Of a stretch of DNA of 64,000 nt, positions 1 through 8,711 are shown in pieces. Under the pieces are notes generated by a model that saw only the letters and a program-made list of their open reading frames with translations, had not been told where the DNA came from and searched no databases. The stretch comes from Inia geoffrensis (lineage: Eukaryota; Chordata; Mammalia; Artiodactyla; Iniidae). A program made the position numbers and the translations under genes. The DNA is taken from positions 86,690,001 to 86,754,000 of the forward strand of contig CM070903.1 of assembly GCA_036417435.1 (NCBI GenBank), read 5' to 3'. Numbering within the stretch: position 1 is the first letter of the stretch; each line of letters starts with the position of its first letter.

Positions 1-602
1 ATCAGTGGAAAATTGCGAGTTGTCAGCAGCAGAATAAACTGCTGTAATAGCTGATTAATGATCAGCACCTGTGACAGGTGCTGTACGGGACTGTAAACTT
101 GGTTTGATTAACAGTCACTGGACGAATAAATATTAGTGACAGTCATCGGAGAGCAAGTTTGCTTGTTTTCTTCCCTGTTAACAAATCGTATGCATTAAAG
201 TTATTGATATTTCTGTCTGAGACACTATTTTTTTGTAGTTATCTGGCAACATTGGCAGTGAGTTGTAATAGACTGTGTTTGTTTCTGTTCTGTAATTTTA
301 TTTCAGAACTAAAATTGTATTTTGACAAGATGACCCTTAGGGGTTTAAATCTACCACGTATGGAAGAAAAGACTAAAAAATAACAGGATTCACACTTGGT
401 TTAATTTATGCTCACCTGCTAGTAATCTGTGTATGGGTGTGTGTACATGTACATATATACGCATACATATACATATTCATTATATCCATTTACAAGTATG
501 TACAATAACTATTAAGGAATGTTCATGCTAAAAAAACATAGACACAAACTTAGGGTGTGTGATGTTCAGTTATTTAAAAAAATTTTGATTTTTTTTTTCC
601 AG
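1..602 (+). other. Probable end of an intron upstream of the terminal exon
   Basis: AT-rich sequence with no repeat I can name and no convincing coding frame. A 74-codon open frame at 159-383 has leucine/phenylalanine-rich composition and no recognisable family, so I treat it as chance. The last ~20 bases (about 583-602) are a pyrimidine tract ending in CAG, as expected at a 3' splice site. A short purine/pyrimidine-alternating patch with 'acatatatac' motifs lies near 440-490. Confidence 0.45.
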
Positions 603-796
603 AGTTGGATATTTTCTCCGGAAACGTTGGCAGTCTAAGTTCCCCCAATCCTGTGTCTCAATCCCAAACTGAAGGGAGCATTTTCCTGAGGCAGCTATTC
701 AAAACTGCTGCCAGCTTGATTGCTTCTACTGAATTGAACAGTTACAAACAGATTGGTCAGGAGGTGATTAACCTGTTTGAGCTGACTGATTATTAA
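603..796 (+). CDS. Candidate terminal coding exon of an unrecognised gene (C-terminal ~64 residues)
   Basis: Seen: a long T-rich tract ends in CAG at 600-602, directly followed by an open frame that reads from codon TTG at 605 to TAA at 794-796. No ATG opens it, so it fits a 3'-terminal exon entered by splicing (phase leaves two bases, AG, before the first full codon) rather than a free ORF. The encoded tail has a Ser/Gln/Pro-rich linker, then a helix-like stretch 'LRQLFKTAASLIASTELNSY' and an acidic-aromatic end 'FELTDY'. Mixed polar composition without low complexity favours real coding sequence. The gene would run left to right and start before this window. I do not recognise the family and assign no function. 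Alternative: an accidental open frame or a pseudogene remnant. A protein search of this exon would settle it. Confidence 0.55.
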
Positions 797-927
797 CCAA
801 GAGTCAAGTTTTGTGCATAGGCAAGCAAAGGGTGAAAGAAGGAACCCAGTCTTTTTTTTTTAAGGTCATTTACTATGGTAAATACTAGTTTTGAATTGTG
901 TATTTGAATATTGTAGTTTTGAATTGT

Positions 928-1165
928 GTATAGAGTGGTTAGGATTGTGGGTTTTGGAATCCTAAAGACCTGCTTTCAAATTTTGATCCTGCTAACTAGT
1001 TGTATGAGTTTGGGTAAATTACTTAACCTGTCTGATTTTTCAGCTTCTCAGCTACAAAATGGGAGTATTTTCAACCTATATTATAGTGTTACTGTGAGGA
1101 TTAAATGAGATAATGTGTGTAAAGCATCCTAGCACAGTGCCTAGAATAGAAAGCACTTATTAATA
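928..1165 (+). repeat. MIR SINE, sense
   Basis: Shows the diagnostic MIR order: a 'gttaggattgtgggtttt' head, 'actagttgtatgagtttggg' core, 'aaattacttaacctgtctga', 'aaaatgggagtatt', 'gtgaggattaaatgagataa', 'gtaaagcatcctagcacagt', then a cacttattaataatta tail. Divergence is high, as expected for an ancient tRNA-derived SINE. It lies within the putative 3' UTR. Confidence 0.85.
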
Positions 1166-1987
1166 ATTAACATTTAATTATTATTAACACAACTGTTTGA
1201 AATTAGAACAGTCAAATTACCTTCAGTTTCCATTTCACATGATGAAATGTTTTAAGAACAACTAATTATCTTTTTCCTCCACATATTCCAAAATAATAAC
1301 AAAACCTTTCAAAAAACAACTTTATGCTCACTTATCCCTGAGTGAAAATTGAGAAAAGATTAGTAATATCCCTGGGTAGTAGATATCCCAAGGTGCTACT
1401 CTGATTTATTGAGATGTTTCTCAGAAGCACGAAAGTTGGAATTGATGAGGTGGGGCATAGGCTCGAATGTCTTCAGAAACTTCTGGGTTGATGATAGAGA
1501 CAGATCTGAGTAATGTTTATTTATCGTAATTGAGATAGTAAAAAAACAAACATGAACAATAAAAATAACATCAAAGTAAATTCATTTTGATAATTTAGTA
1601 TATATCTACTTTAATATTAATCATCCAATAGAGAATGAAAATTGGGAAAGTATAGAGAGGTAGTATAGTGCAATTACAGTTTTTGAAACAGTGTTGAGCA
1701 GTAATAAAACTACCATATTTCTAGGACATTAGGGAATATGTGCTTGTTGGGTTATAATTAATCAATATTTAAAGCCAATTTATCTAGATAAAAAGACAAA
1801 AATAAAGGCGGTTTATAGCTTCAGTTGTACCTATATTGATCCTAAGAACATTATGGAAGTAGTTCTCATGAAGAATCATGTTTTTTAATAGTGTTTCTAA
1901 TTTTTAAAAAATTTTAACAAATTGTGTCTTACAAAACTTTCGGGAAATATACTGATAATTTAATAATTTTGTTTGGGAATCACAAAA
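1166..1987. other. AT-rich unique sequence
   Basis: No recognisable repeat or coding segment. Contains the candidate poly(A) hexamers listed separately. Confidence 0.5.
1558..1563 (+). promoter_or_regulatory. Candidate polyadenylation signal AATAAA
   Basis: First perfect AATAAA downstream of the TAA at 794-796. In an AT-rich region such hexamers occur by chance, and two others follow at 1703 and 1801. No clear GT-rich downstream element distinguishes this one. Confidence 0.25.
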
Positions 1988-2112
1988 GCAGTGGTTCGCA
2001 ACTACCACATATTGGAATAACCTGGGAGAACTTTTTTTTAAAATGGAGATGTCAGGACCTACCACTAGGAGCCCCTTAGGCATTGGCATGTTTAAAAATT
2101 TCCCCAGGTGAT

Positions 2113-2164
<52 letters not shown>

Positions 2165-2190
2165 CTTCAAGCTTTAGAACTGGGGATAAA
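1988..2190 (-). mobile_element. hAT-Charlie-type MITE (MER5-like) interrupted by a GT microsatellite
   Basis: Left end 'cagtggttcgcaacta' and right end 'aagctttagaactgggg' resemble the inverted termini of MER5-type elements (consensus cagtggttctcaaact). Internal 'aataacctgggagaactttt' and 'ttccccaggtgattcgtgtg' also fit. The GT run at 2115-2162 sits where the consensus reads gtgattcgtgtgcac, so the microsatellite probably grew from that motif. Family assignment is from memory of the consensus. Strand is by convention and uncertain. Confidence 0.6.
2115..2162. repeat. (GT)24 microsatellite
   Basis: Uninterrupted GT dinucleotide run of 48 bases inside the MER5-like element. Likely polymorphic. 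Confidence 0.97.
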
Positions 2191-2676
2191 TATATAAAAT
2201 TAGAAATTTATGTAATAAGATTTAATGTAAAAAGTAAAAATTCCTTCACATTACAGAGCTATTATTGTGAAATGGCTGTCAGGAAATTTAAGTGCATCTC
2301 ACGTGGGAGCTTTAGAGTTATTTGAAGTTTCTATTTGAAGTATCATGATGGAAATTACTTTTTTTTTTTTTTAAGTTAATCCAATCAGAGAGAGAGATAT
2401 CTAATAATTTAACAGTAAGAGTGATATTCTGAATTCACCAACTCATTGCGTATCACTAATTGGAATTGTAGTGTCAATTGTCTCATCTCACTGGGGAAAA
2501 ATAAACCCATTGGAGGTGGCCAGACCAGTTCTGTGGCTGACAGATGAACTAGATGGTGGCAGGGCTGATGGTGCTTGTGGCGTGCTTCCAAGTAGATAGC
2601 TTACTGCACAAACTGTGACAGAAAATCAAGAGAGCAGTATGTTGTTGCCATTTGGCACATATAAACATGGATTAAA
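2191..2676. other. Unique sequence with a T-run
   Basis: No repeat or gene recognised. A run of T occurs near 2360-2372, followed by GA-rich 'cagagagagagata'. Confidence 0.4.
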
Positions 2677-2835
2677 AATCAGGTAGGGACTTCCCTGGTG
2701 GTCCAGAGGCTAAGACTCCACGCTCCCAATGCAGGGGGCCCAGGTTCGATCCCTGGTCAGGGAACTAGATCCTGCATGCCACAACGAAGATCCCCTTTGG
2801 CTAAGACCCGGCTCAGCCAAATAAATAATCAGGTA
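2677..2835 (+). mobile_element. Short tRNA-derived SINE (CHR/CHR-2 or Bov-tA-like) with target duplication
   Basis: Body 2686-2826 begins 'gggacttccctggtggtcca', has a B-box-like 'ggttcgatccctggtc' and ends with an AAATAAAT tail. A 9-bp direct repeat 'aatcaggta' flanks it (2677-2685 and 2827-2835). It is 141 bp, shorter than and distinct in its 3' half from the ~200-bp CHR copies elsewhere here ('ctggtggtccagaggctaag' against 'ctggtggcgcagtggttgag'). Confidence 0.85.
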
Positions 2836-3266
2836 ATAGGTACTCCATGCCTGCTTCCGTCTGCACTTATATTAACTAAGCTTTGATCATTCTTGCTGCA
2901 TATTAGTGTGTGGTTGTAGGAGTGCTCATTGGTCTATCACTTCCTCATTGCTTCTCACAGTCAGACAACTCAGAAAATCACGTGAAATAAGTTGGAAATT
3001 GCCTGTTTGTCTAAAGCACTGATATTCCAGATTATGATACAGTTCCATTAGGGAGGTAGCTCTCTGTTAACTTCTACATCTGTGTTCTAGAATTCCTGGG
3101 TTCCTATAAAGTCTTAATTTAAAATTTTAATCATTAAAAACAACAAATGTAATCCATCTCTGGAAATTTAAAGAGGAAAAGTCTTACTTGGCACATGGGA
3201 TTTTGGGGTGGGTGAACAGGTAATGCCTCACTTCAAGCATAACTTGATCCTATTGAATTTTCCATG
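2836..3266. other. Unique sequence, no feature recognised
   Basis: No repeat family, open frame or RNA motif that I can support. Confidence 0.4.
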
Positions 3267-3267
3267 G

Positions 3268-3612
3268 TCTAGAATGGGGGTGGGCAAACTATAGCCAATA
3301 GAATAATTTGGCCTGACACTTATTTTTGTAAGGCTTTGAAAGCTAAGAATGGTTTTCACATTTTTAAATGATTAGAAAATTTTTTTTAAATATTTTGTGA
3401 CATGTGAAAATCATATGCTATTCAAATTTCAGTGTCCGTACATAAAGTTTTTTGGAAAATAGCTATGCCTTTTTGTTTCCATTTTGTCTGTGGGTATTTT
3501 GCTCTAAAATGGCGGAGTTTAGTAGTTGTAACAAAGACCATATATCCTACAAAACCTAAAATATTTACTTTTTAGTCCTTTCCAGAAGAAGTTTCCTTAT
3601 CTTTGCTCTAGA
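3268..3612 (+). mobile_element. hAT-Charlie-type non-autonomous DNA transposon with TCTAGA target duplication
   Basis: Left end 'gggggtgggcaaactatagc' and right end 'agaagtttccttatctttgc' are diverged inverted termini of a Charlie-type MITE. Interior 'ttggcctgacacttattttt', 'ggaaaatagctatgcctttt' and 'ggagtttagtagttgtaaca' follow the known order of the family (MER58-like; exact name uncertain). TCTAGA flanks it at 3268-3273 and 3607-3612, matching the hAT 8-bp target preference nTCTAGAn. Confidence 0.75.
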
Positions 3613-3902
3613 GTAGTATTTCTCAATATTTTTTTTAAATTGGGGTATAGTTGTTTTACAATGTTGTGTTAGTTTCTACTGTACAGCAGAGTTCCCTGTG
3701 CTGTACAACAGGTTCTTATTAGTTATCTATTTTATGCATATTAGTGTATATATGTCAACATAAATCTGGGATCTTTAAAATACAGATCCGATCCAGCAAG
3801 TCTAGAGTGGGTCCTGAGATTTGATTCTGAATTTCTAACAGTCTCTTGGTGATGCTGATGCTACCCGTTTGAGGACCACACTTTGAGAAACAAGGCTCTA
3901 GA
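3607..3902 (+). mobile_element. MER5-like hAT MITE, split by an L1 tail
   Basis: Left end 'gtagtatttctcaata' and right end 'gaccacactttgagaaacaa' are MER5-like inverted termini. The right half 'tttctaacagtctcttggtgatgctgatgct' region (about 3830-3865) is typical. It is flanked by TCTAGA at 3607-3612 and 3897-3902, and shares its left site with the neighbouring hAT element. An antisense L1 3' fragment (about 3629-3756) interrupts it. Confidence 0.7.
3629..3756 (-). mobile_element. L1 3'-end fragment, antisense
   Basis: T-run then 'attggggtatagttgtttta', 'gttgtgttagtttctactgt' and 'ttagttatctattttatgca' match the reversed 3' end of L1s elsewhere in this window (for example from 8712). It is nested in the MER5-like element. 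Target duplications are not clear. Confidence 0.75.
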
Positions 3903-4189
3903 CTTTGAACTTCACCACATAGGCTTCCAAGACTGGTAAGTCTGATCAAGAGATCTTTCAAGAATAGACTCATATTAACCAAGCTTACAAGATTGATGTA
4001 GAAATCTAATTTGTTAATATGTTAATGAGAAAAATGGTAGGGACGGATCCAGAATCTTCTGTTCCTAAGACATGCCACCTGAGATGCCAAATTCGACCAC
4101 AGGGTAGGAATGGACAGGAAACAGTGAAAGAGAGTTGTGTGTTTAGATTGTTCAAAGACTTCAGGCTAATAGCGATTTGCTAGCTCGCT
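3903..4189. other. Unique sequence
   Basis: No feature recognised. Confidence 0.35.
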
Positions 4190-4916
4190 GCCACTGGCAC
4201 CAGAGTGGCGGCTTTAAAATGTACCTGGGATTTGTTTTAATCAGGTATGGTTAGTGATATGCAGTCCCACAGACATGGGAATGACTATCATGAGGGAAGA
4301 AGTTTTATATCCACAGATCCCTAGAAATAGGAAACGCAGCATGCTATGCAGGGGGCCACACAAGGAGGCACCAGGTTGCTCAGGAGGCAGAAGGAGCAAG
4401 AGGAAAACATGGGCAAGAGCCTTTATTGTGGTTTTTGAGGGAAGGAGTAGGTGAGGCAGGATAAGCAGGTTTAGGATGGGCTAGTTTGAATAACTTCAGC
4501 AGGCTCAGGGGTTAGGACTGCCTCTAGTTTTCTGGTACTTGGCCCTGGGGTGATTAGGGCCGGTGGATAATGGGTTCAGAGTGTAAAAGCTAGATAAAGG
4601 AGGGAATTGGGGGTATGGGCTTTGAATAGGGCGGTTTGCATATGAAAGTGTAGTCACTTTGAGTTGTTTGCTCTCTCTAGGAATTAGCACTGGGAGGGTC
4701 AGTCTCTCCAGTTTCAGTAAGGCCCTAGATGTCAAAATATCAGAAAAACAGAGAAAATAAAAGGCATGATTAATACAGATGGGTCCTTGGGCCAGGGCAC
4801 TCTTACCTAGGATGGTTATGGGATGGACACTGTGCGTACACACCTCTCTGATTTCTGTGTTTTTTTGTAGCTGTCCAACCTCCCTTCTAAATGACACATT
4901 CTTTCTTCAGATCTGC
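4190..4916 (-). mobile_element. Possible solitary retroviral LTR (ERV-like), antisense
   Basis: On the minus strand the order resembles an LTR: a CT-rich, CCAAT/CCC-containing stretch (about 4800-4450), an AATAAA (plus-strand TTTATT at 4422-4427) followed by 'ggctcttgcccatg', then about 200 bp ending near the 'ccagagtggcgg' region at 4200. A 130-codon minus frame at 4505-4897 overlaps the U3-like part and has no recognisable protein family. No internal retroviral genes are present, so this would be a solo or partial LTR. Borders and family are not established. Confidence 0.35.
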
Positions 4917-5392
4917 TAATTCTTTTTTTTTTCTTACATCTTTATTGGGGTATAATTGCTTTACAATGGTGTCTTAGTTTCTGCTTTATAACAAAGTGAA
5001 TCAGTTATACATATACATATGTTCCCATATCTCTTCCCTCTTGCGTCTCCCTCCCTCCCACCCCTCCAGGCGGTCACAAAGCACCGAGCTGATCTCCCTG
5101 TGCTATGCGGCTGCTTCCCACTAGCTATCTACCTTACGTTTGGTAGTGTATATATGTCTATGCCTCTCTCTTGCTTTGTCACAGCTTACCCTTCCCCCTC
5201 TCCACATCCTCAAGTCCATTCTCTAGTAGGTCTGTGTCTTTATTCCTGTCTTACTCCTAGGTTCTTCATGACATATTTTCCCCTTAAATTCCGTATATAT
5301 GTGTTAGCATACGGTATTTGTCTTTCTCTTTCTGACTTAACTTCACTCTGTATGACAGACTCTAGGTCTATCTACCTCATGATAATTCTTTT
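4917..5392 (-). mobile_element. 5'-truncated young L1 tail, antisense, with target duplication
   Basis: Reversed L1 3' UTR: T-run, 'catctttattggggtataat', 'ggtcacaaagcaccgagctg', 'ttcccactagctatctacct', ending in the 'gtatgacagactctaggtct' segment. A perfect 10-bp direct repeat 'taattctttt' (4917-4926 and 5383-5392) flanks it. It has the same 3' UTR subtype as the tails at 37927-38517 and 53351-53578. No coding sequence remains. Confidence 0.9.
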
Positions 5393-5862
5393 AGGTTATG
5401 GAGAAGTCCTTCTGGTCTGGGGATCCTTCAACCTCTTTTAATTGATTTTGTATGTCAGTTATCAGTTCAACATGGCTCCAATCCATCAAGTGCTGATTAC
5501 CTAGTTTAACGCAGAAAACAATCTTATTTTGCTCATACCTAGTTGGAGAGGAGCTTTTCTCAATAGTGTTCAATACAGACTACACTGTATTTACTGTGTA
5601 TGGTAACGTCAACTTAATACAGTATGACTATTTAAACATCTGTAACGCCCTACTTCAGATCATGGAGCCCTCAGTCTTTTTCAGAGGGTGACCAGTTGCT
5701 GATGAGTGACATTTAAGTGGTGTATCTGAGTGGGGGCCATTTTTTTTTTTGACACTGCAGCCACTAAGAGGATGGAGGTAACCCTGTAGTCATCTGTAAG
5801 CTTCTGGCCATAGCTCGCTTCTCCACAGAGATGTATACAAGCCATAGGGAGAGAAAAGTTGT
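5393..5862. other. Unique sequence
   Basis: No repeat or exon recognised. Includes a T-run near 5741. Confidence 0.4.
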
Positions 5863-6089
5863 TGCACATGCCTTTTTTTTTTTTCAGTACGCGGGCCTCT
5901 CACTGTTGTGGCCTCTCCCATTGCGGAGCACAGGCTCCGCACGTGCAGGCTCAGCGGCCATGGCTCACGGGCCCAGCCACTTTGCGGCATGTGGGATCTT
6001 CCCGGACCGGGGCACGAACCCGTATCCCCTGCATCGGCAGGCAGACTCTCAACTACTGTGCCACCAGGGAAGCCCTGCACATGCCTTTT
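5863..6089 (-). mobile_element. CHR-1-type SINE, antisense
   Basis: Body about 5877-6075 ends in 'ccaccagggaagccc', the reverse of the head 'gggcttccctggtgg', and starts with the T-run of its tail. A 14-bp direct repeat 'tgcacatgcctttt' (5863-5876 and 6076-6089) flanks it. Open frames across it are SINE artefacts. Confidence 0.95.
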
Positions 6090-7608
6090 GCACTATCAAC
6101 TGTAACAGCTATAGGCTGATTCTGAGTGATCTTTCTGGGGTCCTGTCCCAGCCACTCTAGTCAAAGAGAATTGCTTGTAATTGCAGTAACTTCATCCCAC
6201 CTCTCATTTACATCACACAGGAATTCCCTAGTCTTGGTTCACTGTTTATTATCTTGGAAAATTATGTCATGGCATTGTAAAGGATTTCCCTGCAAACTTC
6301 ATTTTAAGTATGCCATAATTCTCAAATCATGAGGAGTCGCGTTGAGAGAGAACTGGATCTGATTCCTCATACTAATTACTGTATGACCGTGACTGAATCT
6401 CTACATCAGAAGTATAGAAGAATAATTTTGGATTACATGATTTCCACAGACCCTTCTAGCTTTGAAACACTAAGCTCAACCGAAATGTTTCTGTAAGAGA
6501 CACATAAAAATGGGGCTCATTTCTTTATTGCCCCATTCCTGGAATATGTATGGTACTTTGGACCTCCACTTGGCTTTTACTTTTTTTTACCCTGGTGCTC
6601 GCTCTTGTTACTTGTTTAAAAGTCTGTTCCAACTTTCTTCATCAAAAAGGAAAAAAGAGTTACAAACTTTGGGGGGTGGATATCTTTGTATCCCCTAGCA
6701 TTTTGTATGAAGGGGCCATCTGATAGATGTTGGTTGAAGTACATTAGTGTGGGAGTGCCCTTGAAGCAAATAATTTGGGGGTAGCAGAATCTTAAAAGGT
6801 TGAGAAGTTGAAGCCCCGCAAAATAAGGCAGGACTTTGACAAGCTAGTTGACTGGATGTGTGACAGTTCCTGGTGTTATACTGCACTAATTACATTTATA
6901 AAATTATAAAATGAGTTTGTTTCTTTGGAACATTGAAAAAGTAACTTGACTTTAAATTTCTTTATGCTCCATTATATTTCTGATGATTAAAGTAACTTCT
7001 GATAGTTCTACAATTAGGTTCTATCTAAATCCTGTGAGCATCATGGACATTTTTGCATTGTGATTGGGAATTCCCACATGATTCAAGGCTTGAGAAAGGA
7101 AGACAGTCCATCTAGAATAATGTCAATGCCATATCTACACATTTTGTTGGATTTAAGAAAAAAAAATCTCAGGAAATATATTTTTCTTCCCTTAATGCAT
7201 TTCCATTTATGTGCATTGTTTTTCATCTGAAACTAAAATGTAACAGTGGGTGAGGATGGGGGGAGCCGAGTATAGAATTGGTGCCAACAGATGCAAAAAT
7301 GCCATGGAAATCTTTGGCCCAGAAATAAAAGCTTACCAAAATACATACACACAGTTGTTGGACTCTTGAACAGATACACAGCCGTCTGTATAGACAACAG
7401 TGCTGTTGGCCAAGAGTCCCAGAGGCAAGCCAACCTCCCATCCAGATGCCACTGCCAGTGAGGAACCATTTGGCATCTAGTTATCTGGCTGCCAGCCTTC
7501 TTTCCCACTCTTTGGCATGGGTTTTTACAGGGGTTGCTCAAATAAATTAAGACTCAGAAGAGTTCTGTGTTATCAATAACATACTGCAACAATGGCGTGC
7601 TATTTGAA
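6090..7608. other. 1.5 kb of unique sequence
   Basis: No repeat, tRNA, or exon with convincing splice context seen. Minus-strand open frames at 7223-7541 overlap each other in different frames and look non-coding. Confidence 0.4.
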
Positions 7609-8046
7609 TAATGCTTTTTAAAAAAGAACTGAAGTAGAGTTAACTTACAATATTATATTAGCTTCAGGTATATAACATAATGATTCATTATTTTCATAGA
7701 GTATATACCATATAAAGTTATTCCAATATTATTGACTGTATTCCAATATTATGACAATATATACTGTACATTAAATTCCTGTGACATATTTATTTTATAA
7801 CTAGTAATTTGTACCTCTTAATTCCCTTCACCTATTTCACCCATCTTCCTACCTCCCTCCCCTCTAGCAACCACTAGTAGTTCTCTATCTATGTTTGTGT
7901 TTTGTTATATTTGTTCTTTCATTTGTTTTTTAGATTTCACATATAAGTGAAAATATACAATATTTGTCTTTCTCTGACTGACTTAACTTCACATAGCATA
8001 ATACCCTCCAGGTCCATCCATGTTTTTGCTTTTGTCCCTTTTTTTA
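7609..8046 (-). mobile_element. Old L1 3'-end fragment, antisense
   Basis: Contains reversed L1 3' UTR signatures: 'gagttaacttacaatattat', 'tagcaaccactagtagttct', 'catataagtgaaaatataca' and 'cctccaggtccatccatgtt'. Divergence is higher than in the 4917 copy. Confidence 0.75.
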
Positions 8047-8207
8047 AGTGTCAAAGAAGCCTGACTTCCATGTATTTGCCTACAGATAAATGAAATTGCT
8101 TTAGAAATTAAGAATGATATATTTTGATTTCTGTATGGATCCAACTTTTCTCAACCCAGAAATACCTTGAGAATTTTAAAAGTTCAAGCAGTTTGAAACA
8201 TACAAGC

Positions 8208-8211
8208 AAAA

Positions 8212-8243
<32 letters not shown>

Positions 8244-8252
8244 AAAAGAAAA
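8208..8252. repeat. A-rich / (AAAAG)n simple repeat
   Basis: A run of about 21 A followed by AAAAG repeats and a final A-rich stretch. Confidence 0.95.
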
Positions 8253-8331
8253 TATACTGAATTTTTGGGAGAGTGAAAGGAAGTATTCATGTGCAAAGTG
8301 CATGCTTCAAAAATCTCCTGCTGGTCAAAAG

Positions 8332-8564
8332 AATGCAATAAGGGGCTTCCCTGGTGGCGCAGTGGTTGAGAGTCTGCCTGCCGATGCAGGGGACACCGGT
8401 TCGTGCCCTGGTCCGGGAAGATCCCACATGCAGTGGAGCAGCTGGGCCCTTGAGCCATGGCCGCTGAGCCTGCGCATCTGGAGCCTGTGCTCCTCAACGG
8501 AAGAGGCCACAACAGTGAGAGGCCTGCGTACCGCAAAAAAAAAAAAAAAAAAAAATGCAATAAG
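8332..8564 (+). mobile_element. CHR-1-type SINE, sense
   Basis: Body 8343-8553 begins 'gggcttccctggtggcgcag', has 'ggttcgtgccctggtccggg', and ends 'gaggcctgcgtaccgc' plus about 21 A. An 11-bp direct repeat 'aatgcaataag' (8332-8342 and 8554-8564) flanks it. Confidence 0.95.
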
Positions 8565-8711
8565 CACACTTTTTTTCCTATGAAAATTGAATAGATGTCA
8601 ATATACATCCCTGATAGTTTGCACGAGGCACTAACTTCCCAGGGGATAAAAACCCAACATGAGCACTATCTCCTCACCTTCTAATCTCATCAAATTCCAA
8701 TTTCTTTCTTT

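Larger units (their letters stand above)
797..1563 (+). other. Possible 3' UTR of the terminal exon
   Basis: If 603-796 is the last coding exon, the following sequence is its 3' untranslated region. It is AT-rich, carries a MIR insertion (about 928-1165) and reaches a canonical AATAAA at 1558-1563. Further AATAAA hexamers lie at 1703-1708 and 1801-1806, so the true cleavage site is not determined. Confidence 0.35.

Noticed and set aside
1904..2325. Frames encoding poly-Thr-His and poly-Cys-Val
   Set aside because: Direct translations of the GT microsatellite.
4505..4897. 130-codon minus-strand frame
   Set aside because: Lies on the LTR-like segment in its U3-like part, no recognised retroviral protein.
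5877..6075. tRNA gene in the SINE heads
   Set aside because: The B-box-like motif belongs to the tRNA-derived SINE. No cloverleaf with a proper acceptor stem is present.
8108..8608. 166-codon minus-strand frame
   Set aside because: It crosses a SINE and an A-rich simple repeat. Coding potential is an artefact.
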